From assembly GCA_027035765.1 (NCBI GenBank), contig JALVUD010000024.1, forward strand, positions 1 to 64,000: a DNA stretch of 64,000 nt. Direction: 5' to 3'. Positions 49,684 through 60,705 of the stretch are shown here, one piece after another (position 1 is the stretch's first letter; each line of letters opens with the position of its first letter). This DNA is from Campylobacteraceae bacterium (GTDB taxonomy: Bacteria; Campylobacterota; Campylobacteria; Campylobacterales; Sulfurovaceae). The position numbers and the translations under genes are program-made. The notes under the pieces are model-generated. The model did not search any database. It was not told the origin of the DNA and worked only from the letters and a program-made list of their open reading frames with translations.

Positions 49684-50051
49684 TCTCCCATTCGGGTCTT
49701 GTGCATTGCTCAGGAACGGCACGCACTAAATTATCAAATTGCATACTTTGGTTAACATAATATATATTCTATATAAAACATCTATACCTACTCTGCTCAT
49801 TGAGTGAATAATACTATTGATGTGTACGACAAGTTCAAAAAAGATCAAATTTCAGAATCATCCTCTCATTACATTTTATTCTCTCTTGCAGGATATGTTT
49901 CTTTTTACCTCAGAAGCTACTTCTCATTGGGTGTTGGATGCGTATCCGCATATTTTTGTTACAAAGCCCATCGTCCTTAATTGCTCCTGCAATTTGTACC
50001 GGACATCATCCTGATCCAATCACAATCTTCGCAGCATTACTCACAGATAAG

Positions 50052-50193
50052 TGAACAATTGTTCACTATAGAAAATGCTGGCCATCTCTTTGTATGAACA
50101 TATGTTCATAAACACGTTTTTTGATATTCTTCAAAATGAACATTTGTTCACAGTAGTGTACTTCTACCGCCTTGACTTATGAACATCTGTTCA
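50052..50193. promoter_or_regulatory. Four TetR-type operators TGAACA-NN-TGTTCA (50052-50065, 50095-50108, 50137-50150, 50180-50193)
   Basis: Read directly; centre-to-centre 43, 42, 43 bp; immediately upstream of a tetR gene. Confidence 0.88.
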
Positions 50194-50200
50194 CTATAAT
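50172..50200 (+). promoter_or_regulatory. Sigma70 promoter TTGACT-N17-TATAAT with an operator in the spacer
   Basis: Hexamers at 50172-50177 and 50195-50200; about 30 bp upstream of the tetR ATG. Confidence 0.8.
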
Positions 50201-50229
50201 ATGATAAAAACTTGGTAAAGGTCCATTTT

Positions 50230-50862
50230 ATGGAAGGTAAAGCAGTCTCAACAAAACAGAAAATATTGGAGGCCTCTCTATCCCTCTTCTCCGAGAAGGG
50301 GTACAAGGCAACGACGGTGCGGGATATCGCCGGCAAGGTAGGCATACGTCAGGGAGCCATCTATAATCATTTCAAGAACAAAGAAGCGATCCTTGAAACA
50401 CTGGTGAACAACCTCACCGAGTCTGCTCTAGTTCACCTCTTCGAAGAGGAATCGGAAAGCAAAACAGGCAAAGCGCTCCTCGCACGGATTGCCACCACCT
50501 TCAAACTCATCAGCTTCGATCCCCGCAATGAAGCCCTCTTCCGGCTGATGATGCAGGAGCTCTTTCGCAATGAGAAGATCCGTGATCTTTATCATGAGCG
50601 TTTCTATCAGCAAAACGTCAAGCGGCTCTCTTCTCTGCTTTTTCAGATGATGCAGGAGGAGCAGATCCGTTCCTCGGACCCTCTTTTGCTTGCCAACGAG
50701 TTCTTCGCCCCGCTCTTTTATTACCAGATGCAGGTTGTTCTGCTCAAAATGGACGGCAAGTCCACCTCCGCCGCCGTAACGATGTTCGAGAAACATGTAG
50801 ACCTTTTCTGGGATTCGATCCGAATCCAGGATAATGAATCGGCGAAAAAGACACTTTTCTGA
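50230..50862 (+). CDS. TetR/AcrR-family transcriptional regulator
   Basis: TKQKILEASLSLFSEKGYKATTVRDIAGKVGIRQGAIYNHFKNKEAILETL. Confidence 0.93.
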   Translation: MEGKAVSTKQKILEASLSLFSEKGYKATTVRDIAGKVGIRQGAIYNHFKNKEAILETLVNNLTESALVHLFEEESESKTGKALLARIATTFKLISFDPRNEALFRLMMQELFRNEKIRDLYHERFYQQNVKRLSSLLFQMMQEEQIRSSDPLLLANEFFAPLFYYQMQVVLLKMDGKSTSAAVTMFEKHVDLFWDSIRIQDNESAKKTLF

Positions 50863-50922
50863 TAAAATCGGACCCCAAGAGAAGAATTCTGGAAATATTA
50901 AAACATATTAATAGGAATAAAT

Positions 50923-51537
50923 ATGAAAAAAGACCACTTCGCTGCACGTGCCACAGGATATGATGAGACTGTCTATAGACTGCGTTATGTAGATGAGATG
51001 GCCGAGGCGATCAGGCGGCATCTTCCAATAAGTAATACGATGCATCTGCTGGACTTCGGTGCAGGGACCGGGCTGCTGACAGAGCGGATCGCTCCGGAGG
51101 TTTCGGAGATCACTGCCGTGGATATCTCCCCTTCTATGATCTCCCAGCTGCAGGAAAAATCTCATTCACTCCCCTGCCGCCTCTCACTCATTCAGCAGGA
51201 TCTCTGCCGGGGCGAACTCCCCGAGATACGGGTGGATGGAATTGTCTCCACAATGACCCTGCATCATATCGAGGATGTCCCCGCCCTATTTCGTCGCCTG
51301 CTGACACTGCTCGAACCGGGAGGCTTCGCCGCCTTTTGCGATATCGATACCGAAGACGGCAGCTTCCATACGCTCGATACCGGGGTCAAACATTTGGGAT
51401 TCGATCGGGAGAAGATGGTACAGTGGATGAAGGAAGCGGGATTTGAAAATGTCGAAATACGGGATGCGACGGTCATCCGCAAGCCACAGGGAGACTACCC
51501 CGCTTTTCTTTTGAGCGGGTATCGTCCGCAGAACTGA
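50923..51537 (+). CDS. Class I SAM-dependent methyltransferase
   Basis: LLDFGAGTGLLTERIAPEVSEITAVDISPSMI; downstream of tetR. Confidence 0.88.
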   Translation: MKKDHFAARATGYDETVYRLRYVDEMAEAIRRHLPISNTMHLLDFGAGTGLLTERIAPEVSEITAVDISPSMISQLQEKSHSLPCRLSLIQQDLCRGELPEIRVDGIVSTMTLHHIEDVPALFRRLLTLLEPGGFAAFCDIDTEDGSFHTLDTGVKHLGFDREKMVQWMKEAGFENVEIRDATVIRKPQGDYPAFLLSGYRPQN

Positions 51538-51539
51538 GC

Positions 51540-51743
51540 TCAGATCAGGCCGAGTTCTTCCAGGAGGGCCTCGATTTTGGGAGAGATTTCGGCCAGTTTT
51601 TCATAAAGTGTGCCAAAAGCCTTATCTTCGGCATACCACTCTTCGATATGTTTCCAGGCGTTGCTTTTTTCCTCTTCACTCAGTTCCGCTTTGTTGATGG
51701 CATCTTTGATCTTCTCCAGATGCTCGACACGTTTGTTGCTCAT
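51540..51743 (-). CDS. DUF4404-like small protein
   Basis: 67 aa helical HLEKIKDAINKAELSEEEKSNAWKHIEEW...KIEALLEELGLI. Confidence 0.6.
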   Translation of the reverse strand: MSNKRVEHLEKIKDAINKAELSEEEKSNAWKHIEEWYAEDKAFGTLYEKLAEISPKIEALLEELGLI

Positions 51744-51770
51744 ACTCTTCCTTTTTTTGATTGAATTATA

Positions 51771-53831
51771 TCACACGCGCTTTGGCGAGGAGGCCGGGCC
51801 CCGATCCGACCGGATCAAGCCGGCCTCCTCCAGAAAGGGGGAGGGTTTGAAATCGATCTTTTTGACCCGGTCGTAGCGGGCCATGGAGAGGTAGAGCCGC
51901 TCTTTGGCCCGGGTTACCGCTACATAAAAGAGTCGTCGCTCCTCCTCCAGGCTCCCGGTGCGCTCCATCAGCTTGCGATTGGGGAAGCGCCCATCCATCA
52001 GATCGATCACATAGACCTCGGCAAACTCCAACCCTTTGGAAGCGTGAACCGTCAGCAGGTTGACCCCCTCCCCCTCGCTCATCTCTCCGCCTCCAAGAAT
52101 CATGGCATTGACAAAACGGTGCAGATCCGAATAGTGGGTCGCAAGATCCGTCAGCAGACGCGCTTTGCGCAGGATCCTCTCTCTGGCCTGCTCCTCTTTA
52201 TCGGAATCCAGCTCCCCGCTCTTCAGGCGGGCACGCTGGGCCGAAAGCATCGCGACGACACTTTGATAGAGCGGCGAAGCGACCGCCTTGCGCAGAATCG
52301 TCGCCGGTCGCTGGCTCCGGTCGATGCTCCGGTAGAAACGGTAGAATTCGATAAAGAACCGCACGCCGTCCTGCCCCAGTCTCGGATGTTTCAGCAGCGG
52401 GTGAGCCCGGATCTCCTCCGCCATCTCCATATGGGCAAAGCGGGTCACCGAGCCGATCTCCAGATCGTCGTCAAAGAGGCCAAGCTGGGTATTTTTATTG
52501 GGGTTGAGTTTGGGCAGGGTCGTGACGACGGGTTTGAGCAATCCCCGCCGCAGATCCCCCTCTCCGAAATGGATCAGACACTGGAAAATCTCTTTGGCCA
52601 TGGCGGTCCCGATCCCTTTGCCATATTCAAAAATATGGATAAAGGCCATCATATCCCGGGGATTGACCAGCAGTGAACAGAGATCCAGCAGAAACTTCAC
52701 CTCTTTGGCTTCGAAGAAACTGGTTCCCCCTTTGCGGCGGCAGGGGATTCCCCGCTCCCGCAGGCTCGCTTCGATCCCGTCGGCGCTGGCGTTGTTGCGG
52801 AAGATCACTGCCATGTCGCTGTGGGGAGTCGCACTCTCGGTGATCATTGACGCGATAGATTGATACTGTTCGAAGAGCTCCTCGTAGATCAGAAGTTTCG
52901 GCGGATGGGACTCCCCCGCTCTGCCGACGATCAGCTCTTTGGGGTAGATACGCTCGTTGCGTTCGATGACCCGGTTGGCCAGAGCCAAAATGGCCGCCCC
53001 GGAGCGGTAGTTGGTCCGCAGGGTATAGACCCGCGCCTCGGTATAACGCTCGGTAAAGGTGGCGATGTTGGCGATGTTGGCTCCGTTAAAGGCGTAGATG
53101 CTCTGATCGTAATCCCCGACACAAAAGAGCGAGGCGGGTTCCAGCGCGTCGATCAACGCCCCCTGGAGGGTGTTTGTGTCCTGATACTCGTCTACCAGTA
53201 CTTCGTCAAAAAGGATCTGTTCCCCCTCTTCCAGCCGAGACTTCACCTTCAGAAGCAGATCGTTGAAGGAGAGGAAACCGTACTCCTCTTTGGTCGCTTC
53301 GTACTCCTGACAGATATCCAGATAGATATCCATCCAGACCTCGTGCTCCGGATACCGCTCCAGGAACCAGCGATCGAAACTCTCCAGGGCGGCGTTTTGA
53401 TAGAGCTGGTAGAGTTCGTAGAGATAGGCGGGAGAGAAGGGCTGCGTCTCGTATCCCAGCCGTTTCAGATCCCGTTTCTCGTAGATACTGCGAAAAAGAG
53501 TTTTGAGTTCGCCGGGCTGTTTGAGGGTCGACTGGGGAAGCCGAGCTTTGAGCCAGCGATAGCAGACGGCGTGGAAGGTCCCCGCTTCGATCTGATCGAC
53601 AGTCTGGGCGGGGAAGTAGTGTTTGAGCCGCTGGACCATCTCTCCCGCGGCTTTGTTGGTAAAGGTCAGAAGAAGGATCTTTTCGGGCGGAATACCCTGC
53701 TGCAGGAGATAGGCGATCCGCCCGACGATCGTGGAGGTTTTGCCGGTGCCGGCACTGGCGATGATGAGATTGCGGCCGGCCGGAGCCGTGGCCGCCCGGC
53801 GCTGCTCATCATTGAGCCTGCTGAGCGGCAT
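51771..53831 (-). CDS. UvrD/Rep-family ATP-dependent DNA helicase
   Basis: LNDEQRRAATAPAGRNLIIASAGTGKTSTIVGRIAYLL, LVDEYQDTNTLQ, GDYDQSIYAFNGA, VHASKGLEFAEVYVIDLMDG, ERRLFYVAVTRAKERLYLS. Confidence 0.92.
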   Translation of the reverse strand: MPLSRLNDEQRRAATAPAGRNLIIASAGTGKTSTIVGRIAYLLQQGIPPEKILLLTFTNKAAGEMVQRLKHYFPAQTVDQIEAGTFHAVCYRWLKARLPQSTLKQPGELKTLFRSIYEKRDLKRLGYETQPFSPAYLYELYQLYQNAALESFDRWFLERYPEHEVWMDIYLDICQEYEATKEEYGFLSFNDLLLKVKSRLEEGEQILFDEVLVDEYQDTNTLQGALIDALEPASLFCVGDYDQSIYAFNGANIANIATFTERYTEARVYTLRTNYRSGAAILALANRVIERNERIYPKELIVGRAGESHPPKLLIYEELFEQYQSIASMITESATPHSDMAVIFRNNASADGIEASLRERGIPCRRKGGTSFFEAKEVKFLLDLCSLLVNPRDMMAFIHIFEYGKGIGTAMAKEIFQCLIHFGEGDLRRGLLKPVVTTLPKLNPNKNTQLGLFDDDLEIGSVTRFAHMEMAEEIRAHPLLKHPRLGQDGVRFFIEFYRFYRSIDRSQRPATILRKAVASPLYQSVVAMLSAQRARLKSGELDSDKEEQARERILRKARLLTDLATHYSDLHRFVNAMILGGGEMSEGEGVNLLTVHASKGLEFAEVYVIDLMDGRFPNRKLMERTGSLEEERRLFYVAVTRAKERLYLSMARYDRVKKIDFKPSPFLEEAGLIRSDRGPASSPKRV

Positions 53832-53839
53832 GGAGTCTT

Positions 53840-54175
53840 TTACTTGTGGCCGAGAATATAGTAGGTGTTTTTACCGTCGACCTTTTCCAGAGCGACTTTG
53901 TACTTCTCCGCCCACTGCTTGACATAGTCATTGAAGGCTTCGATCTCTTCGGGATTGGTGCTGTCGGTTTTGACTTTCAGATAGTCTTTGGAGTTGGAGA
54001 GGGCGACGATTCCGGCGAAGCGCTTCACTTCGTCGTTGAGCGTCAGGATGTGCTTGGCAAACTTTTCGAAACCGGGTGTGTTGTCGATAATGCGCTGCAG
54101 TTGGGCCAGTGTCGCCTCTTTGACGGGATATCCGAGTTGGATCAGGAGATTTTCGGGAGTCAGTTCGATGTTCAT
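53840..54175 (-). CDS. Hypothetical protein (111 aa)
   Basis: Long ORF MNIELTPENLLIQLGYPVKEATLAQLQRIIDNTPGF...; same strand as neighbours. Confidence 0.6.
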   Translation of the reverse strand: MNIELTPENLLIQLGYPVKEATLAQLQRIIDNTPGFEKFAKHILTLNDEVKRFAGIVALSNSKDYLKVKTDSTNPEEIEAFNDYVKQWAEKYKVALEKVDGKNTYYILGHK

Positions 54176-54305
54176 TCATTTACCTCATTGTTGGTCTTGG
54201 ATGGCGGATTTTAACAAAGATTCCATTAGAGAGGACTTCTTGTCTGTTCGAAAAATCCGATAGTGGAGAAATAATAGCGAAGAATCAATTTGTCAAAGCA
54301 CTCAC

Positions 54306-55001
54306 TTAGAAAAGGCTCTCTTTGGGGCGGACTTTTTCCAGCAGCAGGCGATAGTGTTCCAGGTTCTGAAAGGCCTTTTCGTAGCGCCAGCGCAGGACAA
54401 ACTCGATCACCTTGTTTTTTCGGGCGGGTTCCAGGGTTTCCGCTTTGCCGAAGTAGCCCAGTGAAATGTTTTTGGCTTTTTTCTTGCCGTTTTTGTCCGG
54501 TTCGTAGGTGATGGCGATCACCTGGACATACTTCCCCTCCCTTATTTCACCGAAATCCTCCTCTTTCAGGCCGATTCCGCTGATATTCATCGCTTTGTAG
54601 ATAAAAAGATCCTCGATGTTCTCCACTTTTTTATTGATCTCCAGTTGTAGAAAGAGTTCGGCAAGACGCAGAAGGTTCTGGGCCCGTACCGGCTCGGCAC
54701 TGCTGTCGATCCCCAGATGATGCAACAGGATCTGCCCCAATCTTCGGGACTCCTCGCTGCTCTCAGCCGAAGCGGCGGTGTCACCCTCTTTGAGAGCGGC
54801 TGACCGGGTCTCTTCGGTAGACTGTTTCAGCTTCACCGGTTTGCGCTCGGGCTTTTGTGCCGGCTCTGCCGAAACGTCGCTCTTTTCTACCTCTTCGATC
54901 AGTGAGGGCTGTTTGGGTCGTGTAGGCTTTTTCTTTTTTTCACTCAGTTTGACGTCGAGTTTGCTTCCCAACGCTTTGAGTCTATCCAGAGTATCGCTCA
55001 T
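54306..55001 (-). CDS. Hypothetical protein with charged N-terminal region
   Basis: 231 aa coding ORF; no recognisable family. Confidence 0.6.
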   Translation of the reverse strand: MSDTLDRLKALGSKLDVKLSEKKKKPTRPKQPSLIEEVEKSDVSAEPAQKPERKPVKLKQSTEETRSAALKEGDTAASAESSEESRRLGQILLHHLGIDSSAEPVRAQNLLRLAELFLQLEINKKVENIEDLFIYKAMNISGIGLKEEDFGEIREGKYVQVIAITYEPDKNGKKKAKNISLGYFGKAETLEPARKNKVIEFVLRWRYEKAFQNLEHYRLLLEKVRPKESLF

Positions 55002-55200
55002 CGTTTATCCCATTTCATGCAGGTCATCACCTGAATATTAAGTAATATAGTAGCACGTCAAAGATTAAACATATCTAAAAATATCAAGAATTTTATTTGA
55101 AAATATCAAATCTATATTAATTAATAGCATATCGGGGAGTTCTGTCGATTTAACTCCTGGTTCGCTACAATATCGGATCTATATATAATGTAGGAGATCC

Positions 55201-56475
55201 ATGGACTATCTGGAAATCGAAGGGGGGAAACGGCTCAGTGGAACCCTGAAAATCAGCGGAGCGAAAAATGCTGCCCTGCCCGTCATCGCAGCAGCGATAC
55301 TGAGCGACCAGCCTATCCTGATCAACAATCTTCCCAACGTAGTGGATATTCGAACGCTTCTGAAGCTTCTGGAGATCCTGGGAGCCGAAGTGGAGCATGA
55401 GGCGGATCAGGCACGGATAAATCCGGGTCCGATCAATTCGACCCGGGCGGTTTACGAGATTGTCGCCCAGATGAGGGCCTCGATCCTGGTCCTGGGCCCC
55501 CTCCTCGCCCGTTTCGGCGAATGTGAAGTGAGCCTCCCCGGTGGCTGTGCCATCGGACAACGCCCCATCGACATGCACCTCAAGGCTTTGGAGACCATGG
55601 GAGCCCAGATAGAGATCAAGGGAGGGTATGTCCATGCGATCGCCCCGGAGCGAGGATTGCGGGGAAGCAAAATCGTCTTTGACAAAGTCAGCGTCGGCGC
55701 CACCGAAAACACTCTGATGGCTGCGGCCCTGGCCCAGGGGACCACCGAGATCATCAATGCCGCCAGAGAACCGGAGATCGTCCAACTCTGTGAAATGCTT
55801 CAAATCGGCGGTGTCACAATCGAGGGGATCGGGACAGGACGTCTGCGGGTGGAAGGAACGGGAGGAACTCCTCTGAATTTCTCCGAAGATATCACCATCA
55901 TTCCCGATCGTATCGAAGCCGGTACCTATCTCTGTGCCGGAGCGATCACCTACTCCCAGATTACCTTGGAGGCGATCAATGTGGAGCATCTTCAGAGTAC
56001 GATCGACAAGCTGGAGGACATGGGGTGCGGATTTGACTATCCCTCCCCCAACAGTGTAACAATTTATCCGGCCCGGGGAGAACTGCGTGAAGTCAACATT
56101 GTTACGGCGGAGTATCCGGGATTCCCTACCGATATGCAGGCGCAATTGATGGCAGTGGCGACGCTGGCCTCGGGAGAGAGCCTGATCGAAGAGAGGCTCT
56201 TCGAAAACCGTTTTATGCATGTCAGTGAGCTCAACCGGCTTGGGGCTGATATCTGGCTCAAGGGCAATACGGCTGCAGTACGCCCTGTAGAGAAACTTTT
56301 CGGAGCCGATGTCATGGCCACCGATCTGCGGGCCAGTTCCGCTCTGGTTCTGGCGGGCCTTGCCGCTGAAGGGACGACTCGGGTTCGCCGGATATACCAT
56401 CTCGACCGCGGTTACGAGGATCTTCAGGGAAAACTTGCCTCGCTCGGTGCCGCTATCACCCGGCGCAGCGAATAA
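55201..56475 (+). CDS. murA: UDP-N-acetylglucosamine 1-carboxyvinyltransferase
   Basis: [75 protein letters not shown]. Confidence 0.97.
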   Translation: MDYLEIEGGKRLSGTLKISGAKNAALPVIAAAILSDQPILINNLPNVVDIRTLLKLLEILGAEVEHEADQARINPGPINSTRAVYEIVAQMRASILVLGPLLARFGECEVSLPGGCAIGQRPIDMHLKALETMGAQIEIKGGYVHAIAPERGLRGSKIVFDKVSVGATENTLMAAALAQGTTEIINAAREPEIVQLCEMLQIGGVTIEGIGTGRLRVEGTGGTPLNFSEDITIIPDRIEAGTYLCAGAITYSQITLEAINVEHLQSTIDKLEDMGCGFDYPSPNSVTIYPARGELREVNIVTAEYPGFPTDMQAQLMAVATLASGESLIEERLFENRFMHVSELNRLGADIWLKGNTAAVRPVEKLFGADVMATDLRASSALVLAGLAAEGTTRVRRIYHLDRGYEDLQGKLASLGAAITRRSE

Positions 56476-56490
56476 AAATCTACCTATCGT

Positions 56491-56853
56491 TCAGGGAAGC
56501 CTTCGCTCCCTCGCCTCTGCCAGGCGTCTGGCCAGAATCTCGATCCGTTGCAGATAGAGCAGCATCAGGTCGTCCCGATCGGCCAGACGATTCCGGATTC
56601 TGAGCCAGGCCTTCTGCTCCCGACGCAGCGCATCCACATCAACAGTTGGGTAGAACTGCAGATTACGATAGACTGAACTGAGAAGATTGTCTTCTATACT
56701 GAGGATTTCATCACTGCAGACGGTCCGTTCTCCCGGACTCATCCGGCTGCGATCCCCCGAGCACCAGGGCGGTTGGGGACAATAATCGGAGGGCATTGCC
56801 ATGGCCAGGAGTGATCCGGCAAGCATTTGAAATGCTATTCTCTTCAGCATCAC
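56491..56853 (-). CDS. Secreted protein with LprI-like C-terminal region
   Basis: Signal peptide; CSGDRSRMSPGERTVCSDEILSIEDNLLSSVYRNL...QKAWLRIRNRL resembles LprI-type domains. Confidence 0.55.
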   Translation of the reverse strand: MMLKRIAFQMLAGSLLAMAMPSDYCPQPPWCSGDRSRMSPGERTVCSDEILSIEDNLLSSVYRNLQFYPTVDVDALRREQKAWLRIRNRLADRDDLMLLYLQRIEILARRLAEARERRLP

Positions 56854-56880
56854 CGCCTCCTTCCTGAGAAGTATCCTGGT

Positions 56881-57837
56881 TTACTGTGCGTTGTTACCGT
56901 TTTGTGCCGGCTGCAGGATGACCGGCGCCTCCTGGGATGCAGCGGCGGGGGTGCCGGTACTTTGTGCCGGAGACGGAGCGACAGGGTGAAGAGGCTGAGC
57001 CGATTGCTGAACCGGCTGCCGGGGCGCTGTTGCAGGAGCCGTCGGTGCGGGAGCCTCCTGGGTAATGGTCGGTTGAACCGGAGCCTGCGTCGGAGCGGGC
57101 TGCAGGATCACCGGCTGTCGAGGCTGGGGAACGGGACGCGGCTGATACTGCCGGGCACCGGAGGCACCGAGACGTTTCAGCGAAGCGATCGTCTCCTGGA
57201 TGTTGTTGTCGTTGGAGCGCTTCGCCGTATCGATCAGACGATACTCCTCTTCATAACCCAGACTATAGCCTGCCGGCAGACCGTTGGCACGACGGTATTC
57301 CGCAATGGCCCGGCGCGTCATAGGCCCGGTCGAGCCGTCCACTTTGCCGGTGTAGAAGCCCAACGCCTTCAGGGCAGCCTGAATACGACGGGTCCTCGAA
57401 CGTCGATCGTTCCCGGGTGCGGCCAGATTGTGGTCAATCTCCAGGAGCGTTCCAAGGTAGATCAGCGCATCCCTCTCCTGGGGGCTCATATAGGCGGTAT
57501 CCCCGATCTCGTAAGCCCGATTCAGCTCCTTGATAGCCGTACGGGTTCCAAAGGAGTTGATCTGCCCATCGATGGGTCCACGGTAATACCCCAGGCTTTT
57601 GAGTGCCTCCTGGATCTTCTTCTCATCGGTCAACACGGGTGCGGCAGGGGTTCGATGACGCACCCGACGCCGATAATGGTGACGTCTTCCGCTGTGATAG
57701 ATCTCGTTGGTAATCACCGAACCGACGACCCCACCGACCACACCTCCGACCACGGCATCACCAAAGCCAGCCTCCAATGTCTCCATTCCCCCCAAAGTGA
57801 CAAGTGCGGCCATTGCCATCGCTGTCATTTTTTTCAT
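56881..57837 (-). CDS. Peptidoglycan-binding (PG_binding_1) protein with glycine-zipper and Pro/Gln-rich tail
   Basis: Two PGB repeats (IQEALKSLGYYRGPIDGQINSFGTRTAI; IQAALKALGFYTGKVDGSTGPMTRRAIAEYR); GFGDAVVGGVVGGVVGSVI. Confidence 0.8.
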   Translation of the reverse strand: MKKMTAMAMAALVTLGGMETLEAGFGDAVVGGVVGGVVGSVITNEIYHSGRRHHYRRRVRHRTPAAPVLTDEKKIQEALKSLGYYRGPIDGQINSFGTRTAIKELNRAYEIGDTAYMSPQERDALIYLGTLLEIDHNLAAPGNDRRSRTRRIQAALKALGFYTGKVDGSTGPMTRRAIAEYRRANGLPAGYSLGYEEEYRLIDTAKRSNDNNIQETIASLKRLGASGARQYQPRPVPQPRQPVILQPAPTQAPVQPTITQEAPAPTAPATAPRQPVQQSAQPLHPVAPSPAQSTGTPAAASQEAPVILQPAQNGNNAQ

Positions 57838-57915
57838 GGCTTTCCCTCTCCTTAGCTATTATGGTTATACAAAATCATTGTAGAGTATTCAAGCTTAAGA
57901 GAGCGAAGCAAGCGA

Positions 57916-58443
57916 TCAAAATTTGGGCTTGGTCACCAGGTATTTCGGCCCTTTGTAAAAAGGAATATCCCGGCTTGCACCTCCCGGCCCTTCCACATGC
58001 AGAACGAAACGTTTTCCGTGCAGCTGAGGGAATCGGAGACGGTAGACGGCAAACCAGGGCGGAATCGTTTCTGTGAGGCGGCGAGGCAGGTCCTTGCGCC
58101 GAACCTTCCTGAGATCGCTCGGTGATTTACCCTGCAGCGTGAAATGTTCTACCGGAACCGATTCGTCAGGATAGACAGCGATGACAAAGGTCTCTTCACG
58201 GGCATCCGCTTTGGGCAGGTAGGTGGCCAGAACGATTGTCCCGTTGGCGTCACCATCCGTGAAAAGAACCTTTTCGCTCTGCTGCAATGTTTTGAGCTCC
58301 GGGGTCCGTTGATGAATACGTTCGTAGAGTGCCCGATCCTCCTTGGAGGCGCACCCTGCCACTGCAAACAGCAGACCGACACCGCAAAGCGCCATCATCC
58401 ATTTTTTCCCAAATTTTGAACCCATCGTCTCCATGCCTGTCAT
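57916..58443 (-). CDS. Putative lipoprotein
   Basis: MALCGVGLLFAVAGCASKEDRALYERIH lipobox. Confidence 0.6.
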   Translation of the reverse strand: MTGMETMGSKFGKKWMMALCGVGLLFAVAGCASKEDRALYERIHQRTPELKTLQQSEKVLFTDGDANGTIVLATYLPKADAREETFVIAVYPDESVPVEHFTLQGKSPSDLRKVRRKDLPRRLTETIPPWFAVYRLRFPQLHGKRFVLHVEGPGGASRDIPFYKGPKYLVTKPKF

Positions 58444-58556
58444 CATTCCCAATTTTTTGAACCATTGTAACATATCGGTCGATTCAAATACCTGCCCAGT
58501 GTTCAGCGGAGATAGTATACAATCTATTTCCGATTCCGATTCGAACAAAGGCTGAT

Positions 58557-59060
58557 ATGGAGTTCAAAGCGGTAGCTTTCACCGGCCCTTCCGGCAGCGG
58601 CAAAACAACCCTGATTGAAAAGATCGCCAAAGAGTTGGCCGACCATCGTGCGCTGGCCGTTGTCAAACACGATCCCAAAGACAAAGCCCATTTCGACCGT
58701 CCCGGTAAAGACAGCGATCGCTTTTTCCGAAGCGGAGCCGATGTAGCGGTCCTCTCCCCGACCCGGACCACCCTCTTCTCCCATCGGCCCCGTACCATCG
58801 AAGAGGTGGCGGATCTTTTCGGGGAATTCGACCTGATGATGGTCGAAGGGCTCAAGCATCTACCTCTTCCGCGGATCGGGGTCTTTCGCGGCCGAATCGA
58901 TCCGGAGTACCTGCCTGTCCTTCAGGCCGTCGCCATCGACGGAAGCATCGACCGTGACACCCTCGCCCTCCCTTCCGGGATCGATATTCTCGATCTCAAC
59001 GATACCGAGGCCGTCATCCGCTGGATCGATGAACACGCCATAGAGATTAAAAGGAACTGA
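58557..59060 (+). CDS. mobB: Molybdopterin-guanine dinucleotide biosynthesis protein B
   Basis: [58 protein letters not shown]. Confidence 0.93.
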   Translation: MEFKAVAFTGPSGSGKTTLIEKIAKELADHRALAVVKHDPKDKAHFDRPGKDSDRFFRSGADVAVLSPTRTTLFSHRPRTIEEVADLFGEFDLMMVEGLKHLPLPRIGVFRGRIDPEYLPVLQAVAIDGSIDRDTLALPSGIDILDLNDTEAVIRWIDEHAIEIKRN

Positions 59061-59062
59061 CC

Positions 59063-59917
59063 ATGCAATCGATCTTTCAGAAAATCAAAGAGATCGCCCT
59101 GGACATCGACCGGGCTATCAAAGACCAGGAGATGGGCTATAGCGAACAGTGCAACGCCTCAGGAGACGACCAGCTCAAACTCGACGTCTATGCTGACGAG
59201 CTGGTGGAACACGGACTGAAAGAGCTCCCGATTGTCCGAGCCCTCATCAGTGAAGAGAAGGAGGAGCCGATGCCGGTCCATCCGGAGGGAAAATATACGA
59301 TCTGCTATGACCCGCTGGACGGCTCGAGTATCGTCGATGTGAATCTCTCGGTGGGGACTATTTTCGGCATCTATGAGGGAGAGCCCTGCGGAGAGACTCT
59401 CAGGGCGGCGGCCTATATCGTTTACGGCCCCCGGCTGGAGATGGTGACGGTGACGGCAGGCGATGCCGTACAGCACTATCGCTGCGGAAGCAGTCAGCTT
59501 TTCAATCTTCAGTGTGAAGAGGTCCGTCTGGAAGAAAAGGGCAAACTCAACGCTCCTGGCGGTACCCAGAAAAACTGGTCCCCCCGCCACAAAGCCTTTA
59601 TCGACTCCCTCTTCGCCGAAGGGTACAGGCTGCGCTACAGCGGCGGGATGGTTCCGGATCTGCATCAGATTCTTCTCAAAGGAGGCGGACTCTTCAGCTA
59701 TCCCGGGACTAGCGACAAGCCCGAAGGCAAACTGCGGCTGCTTTTTGAAGTGCTCCCTTTTGCCCTCATCTACGAGGCTGCCGGCGGTGAAGCCGTGGAT
59801 GAGCAGGGAAGGCGTCTGCTGGAGATCACTCCCCGACACCCCCACGATACCTCTCCCTGTTTTTTCGGTTCCCGCTACGAAATCTCCCGGATGAAAGAGG
59901 CCTATGGCGTCGCCTGA
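59063..59917 (+). CDS. fbp: Fructose-1,6-bisphosphatase class 1
   Basis: [54 protein letters not shown]. Confidence 0.93.
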   Translation: MQSIFQKIKEIALDIDRAIKDQEMGYSEQCNASGDDQLKLDVYADELVEHGLKELPIVRALISEEKEEPMPVHPEGKYTICYDPLDGSSIVDVNLSVGTIFGIYEGEPCGETLRAAAYIVYGPRLEMVTVTAGDAVQHYRCGSSQLFNLQCEEVRLEEKGKLNAPGGTQKNWSPRHKAFIDSLFAEGYRLRYSGGMVPDLHQILLKGGGLFSYPGTSDKPEGKLRLLFEVLPFALIYEAAGGEAVDEQGRRLLEITPRHPHDTSPCFFGSRYEISRMKEAYGVA

Positions 59918-60122
59918 ACAGAGTAGAAAGCCCTTTCCCTCCGATCGCTGGGAAGAGGCCCTCGCCCAGAAACTTGAAGCATTGAAAGCCTGTCAGCAGG
60001 GAAAAAGCCTGGCGAGTTGTCTCAAATGTGAAGCGATCCTGGAGTGCGAAGTACGCAAACAGTATGTCAATGCCGTCTACGAGAGTATGAACAAAGGAGC
60101 CGGCGGCGGTTTCGAATTCTAA
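59904..60122 (+). CDS. Small conserved hypothetical protein
   Basis: 72 aa, overlaps the fbp end; [34 protein letters not shown]. Confidence 0.6.
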   Translation: MASPEQSRKPFPSDRWEEALAQKLEALKACQQGKSLASCLKCEAILECEVRKQYVNAVYESMNKGAGGGFEF

Positions 60123-60137
60123 TCACCAGGAGTAACC

Positions 60138-60695
60138 ATGTCCACACTGACCCCCGAAACAAAAGAGAAGATTCTCTCCAGCATCCGCACCATCCCGGAT
60201 TTTCCCAAACCCGGAATCCAGTTCAAAGATATCACGACCCTGCTCAACAACCCGGAGGCTTTCCGAACCCTGATGGATCATCTCCAGGAACGCTATGCAA
60301 GCTACGATCTGGACTATATCGCCGGAATCGACGCCCGGGGATTCATCTTCGGGAGTGTGCTGGCGGACCGGCTGGGGATCGGCTTCGTTCCCATCCGGAA
60401 AAAGGGGAAACTGCCCTACACTACCGTCTCTGAGAAATATTCATTGGAGTACGGATTCGATGAGGTGGAGATCCATATCGACGCCTTTGGAGAGGGTGGG
60501 CTCTGCCGGGAGCGCCCGGCCCGGGTGCTCCTCATCGACGACCTGATCGCCACCGGCGGGACGGCTGCGGCCGCCGCACGTCTGATTGACAAAGTGGGTG
60601 CCCGATGTGTCGAGTGCTGTTTTGTACTGGAACTGATCTTTCTCAAAGGACGGGAAGGGATCGACGCGCCTGTCTATTCGGTACTCCAGCTTTAA
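60138..60695 (+). CDS. apt: Adenine phosphoribosyltransferase
   Basis: [62 protein letters not shown]. Confidence 0.96.
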   Translation: MSTLTPETKEKILSSIRTIPDFPKPGIQFKDITTLLNNPEAFRTLMDHLQERYASYDLDYIAGIDARGFIFGSVLADRLGIGFVPIRKKGKLPYTTVSEKYSLEYGFDEVEIHIDAFGEGGLCRERPARVLLIDDLIATGGTAAAAARLIDKVGARCVECCFVLELIFLKGREGIDAPVYSVLQL

Positions 60696-60705
60696 CCGGT
60701 CGGGA

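Noticed and set aside
49684-50051. Small ORF 49817-50014 in the AT-rich spacer upstream of the operators
   Set aside because: No SD, no family, composition unlike coding sequence here; treated as noncoding
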